DNA of 9,350 nt from UBA12068 sp964452415 (GCA_964452415.1 CAYVME010000036.1:1-9350); one strand, 5' to 3'. Shown: positions 1 through 7,235, counted from the stretch's first letter. Made by a program: numbers and translations. The notes: a model not told the origin generated them from the letters alone.

Positions 1-20
1 GTAATCGCGAGAAACTTTGG

Positions 21-205
21 GTGAGGAGGAGTCCCTCTCCTATTGAAGGGACTCGAACGGGCAGAAGTGAACTAGAAATTTTTCAGCAGGAAAATTTCAC
101 AGTGAACATCGACAAATTCGAGCGAGCGAGGATTTGGCGCCACTGCGGGCAAGGAATGAATGAGCGTCGGCGATTGAATGACGCGGAAGTCCCTTTTTCT
201 TTCTG
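21..205 (+). ncRNA. Candidate structured RNA or repeat element of unknown family
   Basis: This stretch is clearly richer in GC than the rest of the window and full of complementary segments. AAGGGACT (46-53) can pair with AGTCCCTT (188-195), closing the whole element, and a T-rich run (194-209) follows, as in an intrinsic terminator. The same AGGGACT can instead pair with AGTCCCT at 30-36, giving two exclusive folds. Inside are CTCGAA (52-57) with TTCGAG (117-122), a 10-bp AT hairpin (75-84/89-98, loop AGCA) flanked by direct repeats GTGAAC (67-72 and 102-107), and GCGTC/GACGC (164-168/180-184). One frame is open from the window edge to 218 and could give a 65-residue basic peptide from GTG 21. 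That peptide has no recognisable domain, and I judge it to be a by-product of the structure. It could also be a dispersed repeat or a remnant of a mobile element. No transposase lies nearby, and the family is not identified. Confidence 0.4.
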
Positions 206-236
206 TTTTCATTGTTAAAAACAAACCCAAAAAGCC

Positions 237-265
237 TTGCAAGGATGTGGAAAGGAGACTATAAT
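237..265 (+). promoter_or_regulatory. Sigma70-type promoter for the small membrane protein
   Basis: A -35 box TTGCAA (237-242) is separated by exactly 17 bases from a perfect -10 box TATAAT (260-265). Transcription would begin near 272, which leaves a ~27-base leader before the ATG at 299. It also places the in-frame ATG at 212 outside the transcript, and so decides the start of the next gene. Confidence 0.75.
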
Positions 266-298
266 AAACTAGTGGTATTTGAGATAAGAAACAAAAAT

Positions 299-673
299 AT
301 GACGCTAAAATCGTATCTTTGGGGAATAAAAATTGCTACAATTCTCTCTTTCGGTGCCTGGTCTTTGGTCATTTGGCTGATTGATCCTGAAAAGGCTGGA
401 GTGATTGGTCAGTTTATTTTTTTTACAAGTACTGCATTGTTCTTGTCTTCTGTTTTCGTTTTTTTCTTCACATGGATGAAGAGCAAAGCGCAAAAAAGTG
501 AAGATGCTCAACTTTCTCATTTGAGCGTCGGTTTCAGGCAAGGAATTCTGATGGCAATTTTGGTTTGTGTTCTTTTGATTTTGCAACAGTATAGGATTTT
601 GACTTGGTGGGATGGAGCATTGACTGTGGCTGGAATATTGCTTGTGGAACTTTACTTTTTAACAAAGAAATAG
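299..673 (+). CDS. Small four-helix integral membrane protein, function unknown
   Basis: This encodes a 124-residue hydrophobic protein from ATG 299 to TAG 671-673. The frame extends upstream to ATG 212, but that ATG precedes the promoter at 237-265 and would add a 29-residue polar stretch, so 299 is preferred. Four membrane segments are visible at about residues 10-28, 35-58, 82-95 and 102-121. A polar, positively charged loop (60-75, KSKAQKSED) lies in the middle, and by the positive-inside rule it should be cytoplasmic. An Asp-Pro-Glu turn follows helix 1, and a Trp-Trp-Asp-Gly turn precedes helix 4. There is no catalytic motif, no Cys pair and no signal peptidase site. No ribosome binding site stronger than an A-rich leader is seen. 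The next gene, gyrB, is separated by a repeat-bearing gap, so the gene is probably transcribed alone. I do not recognise the family by name. It looks like a conserved small membrane protein rather than a random ORF, because hydrophobic blocks alternate with charged turns. Confidence 0.75.
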   Translation: MTLKSYLWGIKIATILSFGAWSLVIWLIDPEKAGVIGQFIFFTSTALFLSSVFVFFFTWMKSKAQKSEDAQLSHLSVGFRQGILMAILVCVLLILQQYRILTWWDGALTVAGILLVELYFLTKK

Positions 674-693
674 GTTTTTGAAATATGTTGCAA

Positions 694-821
694 AATAACC
701 AAACATCAAGAAACAATAACCAAACAAATTTCAAATTCCAAATCTCAAACTTTAAAAAGGTATTTTGAATGTTGGTGCTTGTTATTTGTTTGATGTTTGT
801 TTCTTGGTTATTGTGTCTTGA
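694..821. repeat. MITE-like imperfect inverted repeat in the gap before gyrB
   Basis: The arm TCAAGAAACAATAACCAA (706-723) matches the reverse complement of 804-821 at 17 of 18 positions. The words AATAACCAA, GAAAC and ACATCAA recur in shuffled order in both arms: AATAACCAA is at 694-702 and again at 715-723, and TTGATGTTT is at 790-798 on the opposite arm. The ~80-base centre is low-complexity, with AAATTCCAAAT-like runs at 729-745. There is no ORF, and target-site duplication is not clear. The pattern fits a short non-autonomous mobile or dispersed intergenic repeat. As RNA it would form a long hairpin just upstream of gyrB. Confidence 0.6.
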
Positions 822-845
822 AGATTTTTTTAAATAGTTTAAATT
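818..845 (+). promoter_or_regulatory. Weak candidate promoter for gyrB
   Basis: TTGAAG (818-823) and TAAATT (840-845) are spaced 16 bases apart, and transcription would begin about 852, a few bases before the ATG at 863. Both boxes are imperfect (4 or 5 of 6 matches), and the region is AT-rich enough for chance matches. The -35 overlaps the right end of the inverted repeat at 694-821. Confidence 0.3.
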
Positions 846-862
846 AGAAATCATAAAACCGT

Positions 863-2932
863 ATGGCAAAAGAAAAAGTTGAGAAATCAGAATATGGCGC
901 CAAGTCCATTCAAGTTTTGGAAGGGTTGGATCCAGTGAGAAAGCGTCCGGGAATGTATATTGGTGGAACTTCAACTGAAGGTTTGCATCATTTGATTTGG
1001 GAAGTGGTGAACAACTCAATCGATGAAGCCATGGCTGGACATGGAAAAGATATTTTGGTGCAACTTTTGCCTGATAATATCATTTCTGTTCGCGACTTCG
1101 GACGAGGAATTCCAGTTGAAATTCATCCTCAAACAAAAAAGTCAACTCTGGAAACAGTTTTGACAGTGCTTCATGCTGGAGGAAAATTTGGAGGTGATGG
1201 ATACAAAATCTCAGGAGGACTTCATGGTGTGGGTGTCTCGGTTGTTAATGCGCTCTCGTCTTGGACAAAAGTTGAAGTTTGCAGGGAGGGAAAACTTTGG
1301 GTGCAAGAATATAAAAAAGGAATTCCTCAAGGAGATGTTAAGCCAGTTGGAAAATCAGATCATACTGGAACAACCATAACCTTTAAGGCTGACAGCGAAA
1401 TTTTTCCAGAGATTAAATATTCTTGGACAAAAGTTTTGGATTATGTTCGTCAACAAGCATATCTCACCAAGGGTGTGAAAATTGTGGTTGAGGACAAACG
1501 AGAAGTTGGAGAAAATGAAGAGTTCAAGATTCGCAGGCACGGATTTTATTTTGACGGAGGAATTATTTCTTTTGTGAAGTTTTTGAATCGTGGAAAACAA
1601 ATTAAAAATGAAATGCCTGTCTATATTGAAAAAACTGTTGACGATGTGAATGTTGAAATCTCGCTTCAATACACTGATGGATACAAAGAGCATTTGTATT
1701 CTTTTGCAAACAACATTTTCACTCCAGAGGGCGGAATGCATGTAACGGGTTTCAAAATGGCCCTGACTCGAGTTTTGAATGACTATGCTAAGAAGAATAA
1801 TCTGATAAAGGAGAAGGATGGCGGAATGACCAGTGATGATTTGAAAGAAGGTCTTACTGCTGTTGTTAGTGTGAAACTTCGAAATCCTCAATTTGAAGGA
1901 CAAACAAAATCAAAATTGGGCAACGCTGAAGTTCGCGGAATTGTTTCAAGTATTACATCGGAAGGAATTCAAGAATTTTTGGAGAAGCACCCTGGCAATG
2001 CCAAGGCAATGATTGATAAATGTCTTTTGACGGTGCGAGCCAGAATTGCTGCCAGAGCTGCCAAGGATGCGGTGCTTCGAAAAGGCGCATTGGAGGGAAT
2101 GACACTTCCTGGTAAACTTGCAGACTGCACCACTCGAAATGCTGAAATTTCTGAACTATACATTGTGGAGGGAGACTCTGCTGGAGGTAGTGCTAAGCAA
2201 GGAAGAAATCGAATGTTTCAAGCAATTTTGCCACTTCGAGGAAAATTGGTTAATGTGGAAAAAACAAGCTTGGACAAGGTTGTGAAATCAGACACTTTGA
2301 AACCAATCATCATCGCGCTTGGAACTGGAATTGGCGAAACTTTTGACGCTAGCAAGATTCGTTATGGAAAAATTATCATCATGGCCGATGCCGATGTCGA
2401 TGGTTCGCATATTCGAGTTTTGCTTCTGACATTTTTCTATCGATATTTTGAAGATTTGATCACCAATGGTCACATCTATATCGCTCAACCGCCACTTTAT
2501 CGAATTCAAAAAGGCAAGGATGTGAGATGGGTTTATACTGATGAAGAAAAAGATGTGGTTGTGGAAGAATTCAGATTGAAAGCAGTTGAAAAAGGCGCTG
2601 AAAAAGCTGCTGATAAGAAAGCCGCCAAAGCAGAAAAGATGAAGGAATCAGGAGAAGATGAGATTACGGATGCTGATCTGGAGGAAGCTGGCGGAGAAGT
2701 TGAAAAAATTGCCGGAGTGACAATTCAACGATACAAAGGTCTCGGAGAAATGAACCCGCAACAATTGTGGGACACAACAATGGATCCTGAACATCGAAAA
2801 ATGATGAAAGTTGAAATTGAAGATGCTGAAGAAGCTGATCGAGTTTTTGACATTTTGATGGGCTCAGATGTTGAGCCGCGAAGAAGATTCATTCAAACAC
2901 ATGCCAAGAGTGTGAAGAATTTGGATGTCTAG
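863..2932 (+). CDS. gyrB: DNA gyrase subunit B (type IIA topoisomerase ATPase subunit)
   Basis: This 689-residue GyrB uses ATP hydrolysis to drive negative supercoiling together with GyrA. The N-terminal GHKL ATPase has the N-box E47-x3-N51, the D-x-GRGIP loop, the ATP lid SGGLHGVG (117-124), and the transducer lysine in QTKSKLGN (347-354, K351). The TOPRIM domain has EGDSAGG (436-442) and DADVDG (509-514), so the Mg ligands E436, D509 and D511 are all present. The C-terminal tail has QRYKGLGEMNP (622-632) and ends in NLDV, as in typical gyrases, favouring GyrB over ParE. The long insert of E. coli-type GyrB is absent. However, a Lys/Glu/Ala-rich stretch (about 573-617) interrupts the region between TOPRIM and the tail and makes the protein longer than the usual ~640-650. 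Residue 50, usually Asp in GyrB (EVVDN), is Asn here. No gyrA, dnaA or recF lies nearby. No Shine-Dalgarno precedes ATG 863, but the conserved N-terminus supports that start. The gene ends at a terminator at 2975-3008. Confidence 0.97.
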   Translation: MAKEKVEKSEYGAKSIQVLEGLDPVRKRPGMYIGGTSTEGLHHLIWEVVNNSIDEAMAGHGKDILVQLLPDNIISVRDFGRGIPVEIHPQTKKSTLETVLTVLHAGGKFGGDGYKISGGLHGVGVSVVNALSSWTKVEVCREGKLWVQEYKKGIPQGDVKPVGKSDHTGTTITFKADSEIFPEIKYSWTKVLDYVRQQAYLTKGVKIVVEDKREVGENEEFKIRRHGFYFDGGIISFVKFLNRGKQIKNEMPVYIEKTVDDVNVEISLQYTDGYKEHLYSFANNIFTPEGGMHVTGFKMALTRVLNDYAKKNNLIKEKDGGMTSDDLKEGLTAVVSVKLRNPQFEGQTKSKLGNAEVRGIVSSITSEGIQEFLEKHPGNAKAMIDKCLLTVRARIAARAAKDAVLRKGALEGMTLPGKLADCTTRNAEISELYIVEGDSAGGSAKQGRNRMFQAILPLRGKLVNVEKTSLDKVVKSDTLKPIIIALGTGIGETFDASKIRYGKIIIMADADVDGSHIRVLLLTFFYRYFEDLITNGHIYIAQPPLYRIQKGKDVRWVYTDEEKDVVVEEFRLKAVEKGAEKAADKKAAKAEKMKESGEDEITDADLEEAGGEVEKIAGVTIQRYKGLGEMNPQQLWDTTMDPEHRKMMKVEIEDAEEADRVFDILMGSDVEPRRRFIQTHAKSVKNLDV

Positions 2933-2974
2933 GGTATTATCCTTAAAATTGAGATGAGTTTAGTATGGAGGTAG

Positions 2975-3008
2975 AAAAAACAGCCAGCATTTAGCTGGTT
3001 GTTTTTTT
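2975..3008 (+). terminator. Rho-independent terminator of gyrB
   Basis: AACAGCCAGC (2979-2988) pairs with GCTGGTTGTT (2994-3003) across an ATTTA loop, giving 10 bp with one G-U pair, followed by a T run to 3008. An A run upstream (2975-2980) means the hairpin may also act on the opposite strand. Confidence 0.9.
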
Positions 3009-3021
3009 GCTATGCAGGGGC

Positions 3022-3030
3022 TGTGCATAA
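3022..3030 (-). other. Single DnaA-box-like 9-mer
   Basis: The minus strand reads TTATGCACA, matching the TTATNCACA form of the DnaA box. It lies inside a small palindrome, TATGCA (3011-3016) with TGCATA (3024-3029). Only one box is present and there is no dnaA gene, so a replication origin is not supported. A chance match is quite possible. Confidence 0.2.
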
Positions 3031-3049
3031 CTTTTTCATTTTTTTATTT

Positions 3050-3076
3050 TTGACATATTTTATGGTATAATAAAAT
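3050..3076 (+). promoter_or_regulatory. Extended -10 promoter for the large surface protein
   Basis: TGG-TATAAT (3063-3071) is a perfect -10 box with the TGn extension. A perfect TTGACA lies at 3050-3055, only 10 bases upstream, which is too close for normal -35 use with that box. It is 15 bases from TAAAAT (3071-3076). The start of transcription is therefore about 3078-3083, leaving a short A-rich leader before ATG 3103. Confidence 0.65.
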
Positions 3077-3102
3077 CAAATTAAAATTATTAATAAAAAC
3101 AA

Positions 3103-5922
3103 ATGAAAATAAAAATCTTGTCAGCGTTCTTGTTTGCAGTATTTTTCAGTGCTGGAAATATTAACGCTCAAACTCCTCCCGTGAATCCATCTCCAAATGT
3201 CCCGTCAGCACAACCAAAAACTGTTACTGTGGCAACTGTTGACATCTATGATTCAAAAATAATTTCACAAGATGGAAGTACATTGAAAATATCCTTCGAT
3301 CTTTCCAATAGAGTTGGTGTTCAGCCAGATGTCAGATACTCGCTTGCACTTATTGAGGAAACTGAAAAAGGTCAAAATCTTATTGATGAAAAGATTTATG
3401 ATGAAAAAATTTCCTTGAATGAAAATGAGACACTAAAGAAGGAAATAATCTATCAAGCACCTTCTTATCTAAAGGGTAATTACACTCCAATTCTTTTTGC
3501 GAAAAATTCTGCTGGTATGGATTTTGCTATTTCTCCTTTGGCTCCAGTTACTTTTTCTGGCACTGGCGAATATGTTCAGATTAAAAATGAGACTTGCTAT
3601 CTTAAGATTAAGGGTGATGAGTCTGGCGTAAAATATAGTCTCATGCAAGGAGTGGATATCGCAAAAGACGAAAACCTGATTTTGTCTTGTGTGGTGAAGA
3701 ATAATTATACAGAATCAATTATCATATCTCCTGAATTTATAACTCATCAAGGGAGTGTTCTTGGAGAAATAGTTGAAGCAGAAAAGGGTTTTTATGAACC
3801 TATAGCCATAGCGAGTATGGAGGAAAAGGAAATTTCATATGAAACACCCAAAGCAAAAGAATCACGAGCGTATAATATTTCAATGAAACTTGTTGGAAAG
3901 AATGGAGAAATTTCAAATGAAATAATTTCACATTATATTGTGCGGGGTCAAATTGGCATAATTAAAAATATTAGACCGGACAAGGATTACTATCAAAAAG
4001 GGGATATCGCTAAGATTTTGCTTGATTGGCTTCCCTTGATTAATTCTTTTCAGAATTCCAGAAAAATAACAGATTACGCTAGTCAAGCCCTTGAGGTTGA
4101 GATAGGCATTAAAAACAAAGAAAGTAAGGATTGCATTCAATTGAAGAAAATAGATTTAAAAAATCAGATTCAAGTTAACTTGGATTTTCAAGTGATTGAA
4201 GATTGTCAGAACCCCGTCATTATTGCAAGCCTCAAGGATATGCAGGGAAATGTGGTTGATTTAAAAGAATTAAGGGTTGAATCAAGAAACATTCCTTCTA
4301 AGAAGATTGGAAGCAGTTCAATTCTTTTTGTTATCATCGTCTTGGCAGTGCTGCTAGTTGTTCTTGTGGTTATTCTTCTTGCGCTTAAGAGAAAATCCAA
4401 TTCAAGAGTTGTAATGCTTCTTGTTGGAATATTATTTTCTTCAGTGCTGTTTTTCTCAATGGGAAATAGAGCCATGGCTAGCACTTTCAGTATTTTTAAT
4501 GATTATGGACCATTGGTATGTACTTATTGGTCAGATAGTTGTGAAGGTGCCTGTCCAACATGTTCGGAGTGGTGGGGTGGAGTAGTTGAGGTTGGACAAG
4601 TTACGGTAAATTTGAATAAGAGCACATATTCCCCTGGAGAAAGTATTGTAACTTCAGGATCATTTAAAAATCTAGTTGCTGATTTCGGGGAAACTGTACT
4701 GGATTTAACATCTACTATTAATGGGGTAACTTCATCAATGCTTCACTACACCAGTGCAAATAGAAATAATGTTTATATTGCTTCTGCTACTACTACTCCA
4801 GCACAAACATTGGGTGGGACATTCAATGCGACTTTTGTAGGCTCACAATATACACCTGATTTTAGAACTAACTTTACATGGTATTTTAGTGGTGCTAGTG
4901 CAAGCGTATCGATCCCATATACCATTCCAGCAGTACCCTGCAACCTCCCATGGGGTGGAACAATAGCTAGTGGATCAGGTGTTACTGCATATGCCTCGTC
5001 CTCTGTTTCATGCGGGTCAACTTGTTTGTCACAAACAAGAACCTGCACCAATGGAACACTTTCTGGATCGTATACGAATCTTAGTTGTGCTCCAGCAGCT
5101 TGTGCCTCTTGCACTGTCTCAACTTGGACTCCATCAACCAGCACTGTTTGTACGGGAATTCCATTCACTCAGACAGAATCGGGTTGTGGTGGAACAAGAG
5201 GAGCAATAGGTTCAAATGCCTCTCTTTGCACACCACCGCCAGTGGCATCTTGCCCAGCCTCATATTCTGATGTGGTGGTAACTGGCGCAACGACTGGCGC
5301 AACAACATGGGGATCTGGTCCATACACTGATGATTCAAATATTGCCACCGCTGCAGTCCACGCTGGCTTAATTGCAGTTGGGGAAACCGCAACCATAAAA
5401 CGAGCATCGGCAGGTTCACTTAGTAATTACACTGGAACAACCGCAAATGGAGTTACAACTTCCTCTTGGACTTCGGAATGGTGTGGAGTTAATTTGTCAA
5501 AAGCTACCACTAGAAAATTAACTGTTTCTGCTGGATTGAATACTACCGTTTCATCGGGGGCAGATGGAAAGATAGCTTGCAGTGGTGCGACATGCATAGC
5601 AAACTACAATGACGGGACAACTGTTACATTGACAGGTTCTGCAACTTCACCATATGTGTTTAATAATCCTACAAGTTGGACTAGCGGTTGTAGCTCAATA
5701 ACTCCCCTAGGAGTTTGTAGAGTTATAATGGGCGCCGATAAGACGATAAATGCCAGTGCTACTTGCAATCCCGGTACGAGTTGTGACAGTTCCGCATTGT
5801 CATTATTGTGTCCATCCGAAAAATGCACTGATTTATGTGGGCAAAAGCATGATGGCACAAGATCTTGTCCCGCCGCAACAACAGGAATCACTTCTAATAA
5901 TTGGAGAGAAGTTACACCTTAA
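3103..5922 (+). CDS. Giant modular surface protein with membrane hairpin and Cys-rich LCCL-like C-terminal region
   Basis: This is a 939-residue predicted exported protein. A signal peptide (1-22, likely cut at NINA|Q) leads into an extracellular region of about 380 residues that looks like repeated beta-sandwiches. A hydrophobic helix (407-428) is followed by KRKSNSR and a second one (436-453) ending in AMA|S at 459/460, so both halves would face outside. The second helix looks like a signal peptide beginning at M438 (ATG 4414), so the ORF may be two ancestral genes fused. Beyond it come an Ig-like region with YSPGE (about 500-600), a Cys-rich PWGG...CGSTC module (613-667) and a TWTPSTSTVC module (670-711). 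Next is an LCCL-like domain (717-800, key segment YTDDSNIATAAVHAG at 741-755). An InlB/Flg_new-like beta repeat (805-888) and a Cys-rich tail complete it. No sortase LPXTG motif is seen. It is probably a cell-surface adhesion or envelope protein, and the exact role is unknown. Its own promoter precedes it, and there is no terminator before the next gene at 6001. Confidence 0.85.
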   Translation: MKIKILSAFLFAVFFSAGNINAQTPPVNPSPNVPSAQPKTVTVATVDIYDSKIISQDGSTLKISFDLSNRVGVQPDVRYSLALIEETEKGQNLIDEKIYDEKISLNENETLKKEIIYQAPSYLKGNYTPILFAKNSAGMDFAISPLAPVTFSGTGEYVQIKNETCYLKIKGDESGVKYSLMQGVDIAKDENLILSCVVKNNYTESIIISPEFITHQGSVLGEIVEAEKGFYEPIAIASMEEKEISYETPKAKESRAYNISMKLVGKNGEISNEIISHYIVRGQIGIIKNIRPDKDYYQKGDIAKILLDWLPLINSFQNSRKITDYASQALEVEIGIKNKESKDCIQLKKIDLKNQIQVNLDFQVIEDCQNPVIIASLKDMQGNVVDLKELRVESRNIPSKKIGSSSILFVIIVLAVLLVVLVVILLALKRKSNSRVVMLLVGILFSSVLFFSMGNRAMASTFSIFNDYGPLVCTYWSDSCEGACPTCSEWWGGVVEVGQVTVNLNKSTYSPGESIVTSGSFKNLVADFGETVLDLTSTINGVTSSMLHYTSANRNNVYIASATTTPAQTLGGTFNATFVGSQYTPDFRTNFTWYFSGASASVSIPYTIPAVPCNLPWGGTIASGSGVTAYASSSVSCGSTCLSQTRTCTNGTLSGSYTNLSCAPAACASCTVSTWTPSTSTVCTGIPFTQTESGCGGTRGAIGSNASLCTPPPVASCPASYSDVVVTGATTGATTWGSGPYTDDSNIATAAVHAGLIAVGETATIKRASAGSLSNYTGTTANGVTTSSWTSEWCGVNLSKATTRKLTVSAGLNTTVSSGADGKIACSGATCIANYNDGTTVTLTGSATSPYVFNNPTSWTSGCSSITPLGVCRVIMGADKTINASATCNPGTSCDSSALSLLCPSEKCTDLCGQKHDGTRSCPAATTGITSNNWREVTP

Positions 5923-6000
5923 GGTTAACAATTTAAGATAATAATTTTCAAATTAATTCAAACCAAAAAATGTAAAAACATTCTTTGATTAAATAAAGAA

Positions 6001-6429
6001 ATGAATCAGAAAACAAAAATTGCAATAATTATTTTAATCTTGTTGGTGACGGTGGGTGTGTTGGTATTTTTAATAATGAAATCAAAAGAGGAAAAACAAG
6101 TTCTAGCTCCATCAAAATCTGCTCAAGAAGCTCAGAACACAGAGGATACTATTAAGTCTCCAGAAGTGACTCCACAAGTTATCCAAAGACAAATTCCTGA
6201 TCAAATTGAAGGAAAAATTGTTGGCATCTCAAGATCCATGATTGTCATCGATCACCCAACTGGAGCATTTGAACTTAACTTGAAAAAGGAGACAGTGATG
6301 ACTAGCAGTGTCAATCCGGAGGAATTAAAAACAATCAATTTGATGAATTTGAAAGCTGGCTTAAATGTGAGAACAAAGGTTGATCCTGAAACCAAGGATG
6401 TGCTGGAATTGATTGTTATTGCCGAATAG
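6001..6429 (+). CDS. Small N-terminally anchored protein with C-terminal beta-rich (DUF5666-like) domain
   Basis: The product is 142 residues. Residues 1-6 are polar with two lysines, 7-26 form one hydrophobic helix, and 27-65 are a Gln/Glu/Pro/Ser-rich linker. Residues 66-141 look like a small beta-barrel: alternating hydrophobic strands begin at IEGKIVGIS and end with VLELIVIAE, with a conserved-looking LKAGLNVRT turn near 117-125. The strand pattern resembles DUF5666/OB-like extracytoplasmic domains, but that is a resemblance by eye only. There is no lipobox Cys and no clean signal peptidase site, so the helix is probably an uncleaved anchor with the domain outside. It starts 78 bases after the giant surface protein with no terminator between them, so co-transcription is likely. 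It ends at a strong terminator (6463-6494). The ATG is preceded by an A-rich stretch and no Shine-Dalgarno. Confidence 0.8.
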   Translation: MNQKTKIAIIILILLVTVGVLVFLIMKSKEEKQVLAPSKSAQEAQNTEDTIKSPEVTPQVIQRQIPDQIEGKIVGISRSMIVIDHPTGAFELNLKKETVMTSSVNPEELKTINLMNLKAGLNVRTKVDPETKDVLELIVIAE

Positions 6430-6462
6430 TAGGCATTTATTAGATGTTTTTGTTAGAATTGA

Positions 6463-6494
6463 AAAAAGTGATTCCCAGGGCGGAATCACTTTTT
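6463..6494. terminator. Strong, potentially bidirectional intrinsic terminator
   Basis: The 13-bp perfect stem AAAAAGTGATTCC (6463-6475) / GGAATCACTTTTT (6482-6494) has loop CAGGGC. The A run on one side and T run on the other allow termination on either strand. It closes the surface-protein transcription unit. Confidence 0.92.
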
Positions 6495-6597
6495 GTTTAG
6501 TTTCAATGCGGTTTTCTATGATGCTCTTTTTTGACTAAAAGTCAAGTCGGCGCGGAATGGTGTTTTAATTAGTTGGCTTTATTTTATAACTTAAAAA

Positions 6598-6631
6598 TGA
6601 TATAATCAGCATAAGATTTAAGTTGTATAAT
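6598..6631 (+). promoter_or_regulatory. Extended -10 promoter, with a second TATAAT, for the helical protein
   Basis: TGA-TATAAT (6598-6606) is an extended -10 with no good -35 at the usual distance. A second exact TATAAT at 6626-6631 would start transcription only a few bases before ATG 6642, giving a nearly leaderless message. The first is the better candidate. The rest of the gap from 6495 shows only a short hairpin, TTGACT/AGTCAA (6531-6545). Confidence 0.55.
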
Positions 6632-6641
6632 ATAAACAAAA

Positions 6642-7235
6642 ATGTCTCAGGTAAAAAGGGAAAACGAATTTGAACAGATGGAGAGATCGCATTTTGAGCA
6701 TGAGATCAAAGCAGAAGCGGAACTTGAAAAAATTGATATTGTGGCTTCAAAAATGATGGAAAGATATGGCGAATATGAAGCGCTCAAATCTTTCGTGACC
6801 TATCTTGCTTCAATGGAGAAAGTTTTTGCGAGATCGCGAATCTATGATTCAAGCCCAACAACAACCAAGGACGAAATCATCAAAGCCGAGATGCATATTT
6901 TCAGTTTGGATGCATCTTTGGATGAAGATGTGCTGAAAAGCATTCGGGATGATTTTAGTTTGGCATATCTGACAATTTCGCAGGTGTATGCGATTGCCGA
7001 AAAATTGCTTCAAAAATTTTCAGACAAGGAGGGTTGCAAGGACTTCATTTCTTCATTGCGAGACATTTCAATTGCCTTTGTTGAAGCTCATGAAAAACAT
7101 TTCACCATTGATGAGATTCAAGACCGTGTCTACCACTCTCGAATGAAGATTCTTTCAGCAAATGGCGATCCCGATATTATTTTGCTAGAGAAGATATATG
7201 GAGAATTCAAAAAAGAACTTGGCATGATTGGATAG
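6642..7235 (+). CDS. Soluble alpha-helical protein, unrecognised
   Basis: The product is 197 residues, charged throughout, with no membrane segment, no signal peptide and a single Cys (in EGCKD). The first ~40 residues are Glu/Lys/Met-rich and look like one amphipathic, possibly coiled-coil, helix. After that come several helices separated by short turns (SSPTTTKDE, SLDASLDED, SDKEGCK, NGDPD). The evenly spaced hydrophobic residues suggest an all-helical bundle in the cytoplasm. No catalytic motif, nucleotide-binding loop or zinc site is visible, and I cannot assign a family. It has its own promoter (6598-6606), a 131-base gap to the next gene and no obvious terminator, so read-through into the channel-like gene is possible. 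Start ATG 6642 is the only in-frame Met near the promoter, and no Shine-Dalgarno is present. Coding-like codon use and domain-like length make it a real gene. Confidence 0.8.
   Translation: MSQVKRENEFEQMERSHFEHEIKAEAELEKIDIVASKMMERYGEYEALKSFVTYLASMEKVFARSRIYDSSPTTTKDEIIKAEMHIFSLDASLDEDVLKSIRDDFSLAYLTISQVYAIAEKLLQKFSDKEGCKDFISSLRDISIAFVEAHEKHFTIDEIQDRVYHSRMKILSANGDPDIILLEKIYGEFKKELGMIG

Noticed and set aside
42..60. tRNA-like T-loop, GGGACTCGAAC, on the minus strand
   Set aside because: The flanking bases do not form a 5-bp T-stem, and no acceptor or anticodon arm can be folded.
534..1019. Minus-strand ORF of 161 codons across the gyrB start
   Set aside because: It overlaps the highly conserved GyrB N-terminus and the inverted repeat, and its translation has no domain-like pattern.
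3011..3030. Replication origin next to gyrB
   Set aside because: There is only one DnaA-like box, with no cluster, no AT-rich unwinding array tied to it and no dnaA or dnaN gene in view.
4773..5419. Several ORFs of 60-131 codons in other frames within the surface protein
   Set aside because: Ser/Thr/Gly-rich coding sequence with few stop-prone codons produces these by chance, and none has a promoter or recognisable motif.
6531..6545. Hairpin TTGACT/AGTCAA as a second terminator
   Set aside because: The T run precedes the stem rather than following it on the + strand, and on the minus strand an A run follows, so it does not fit an intrinsic terminator.
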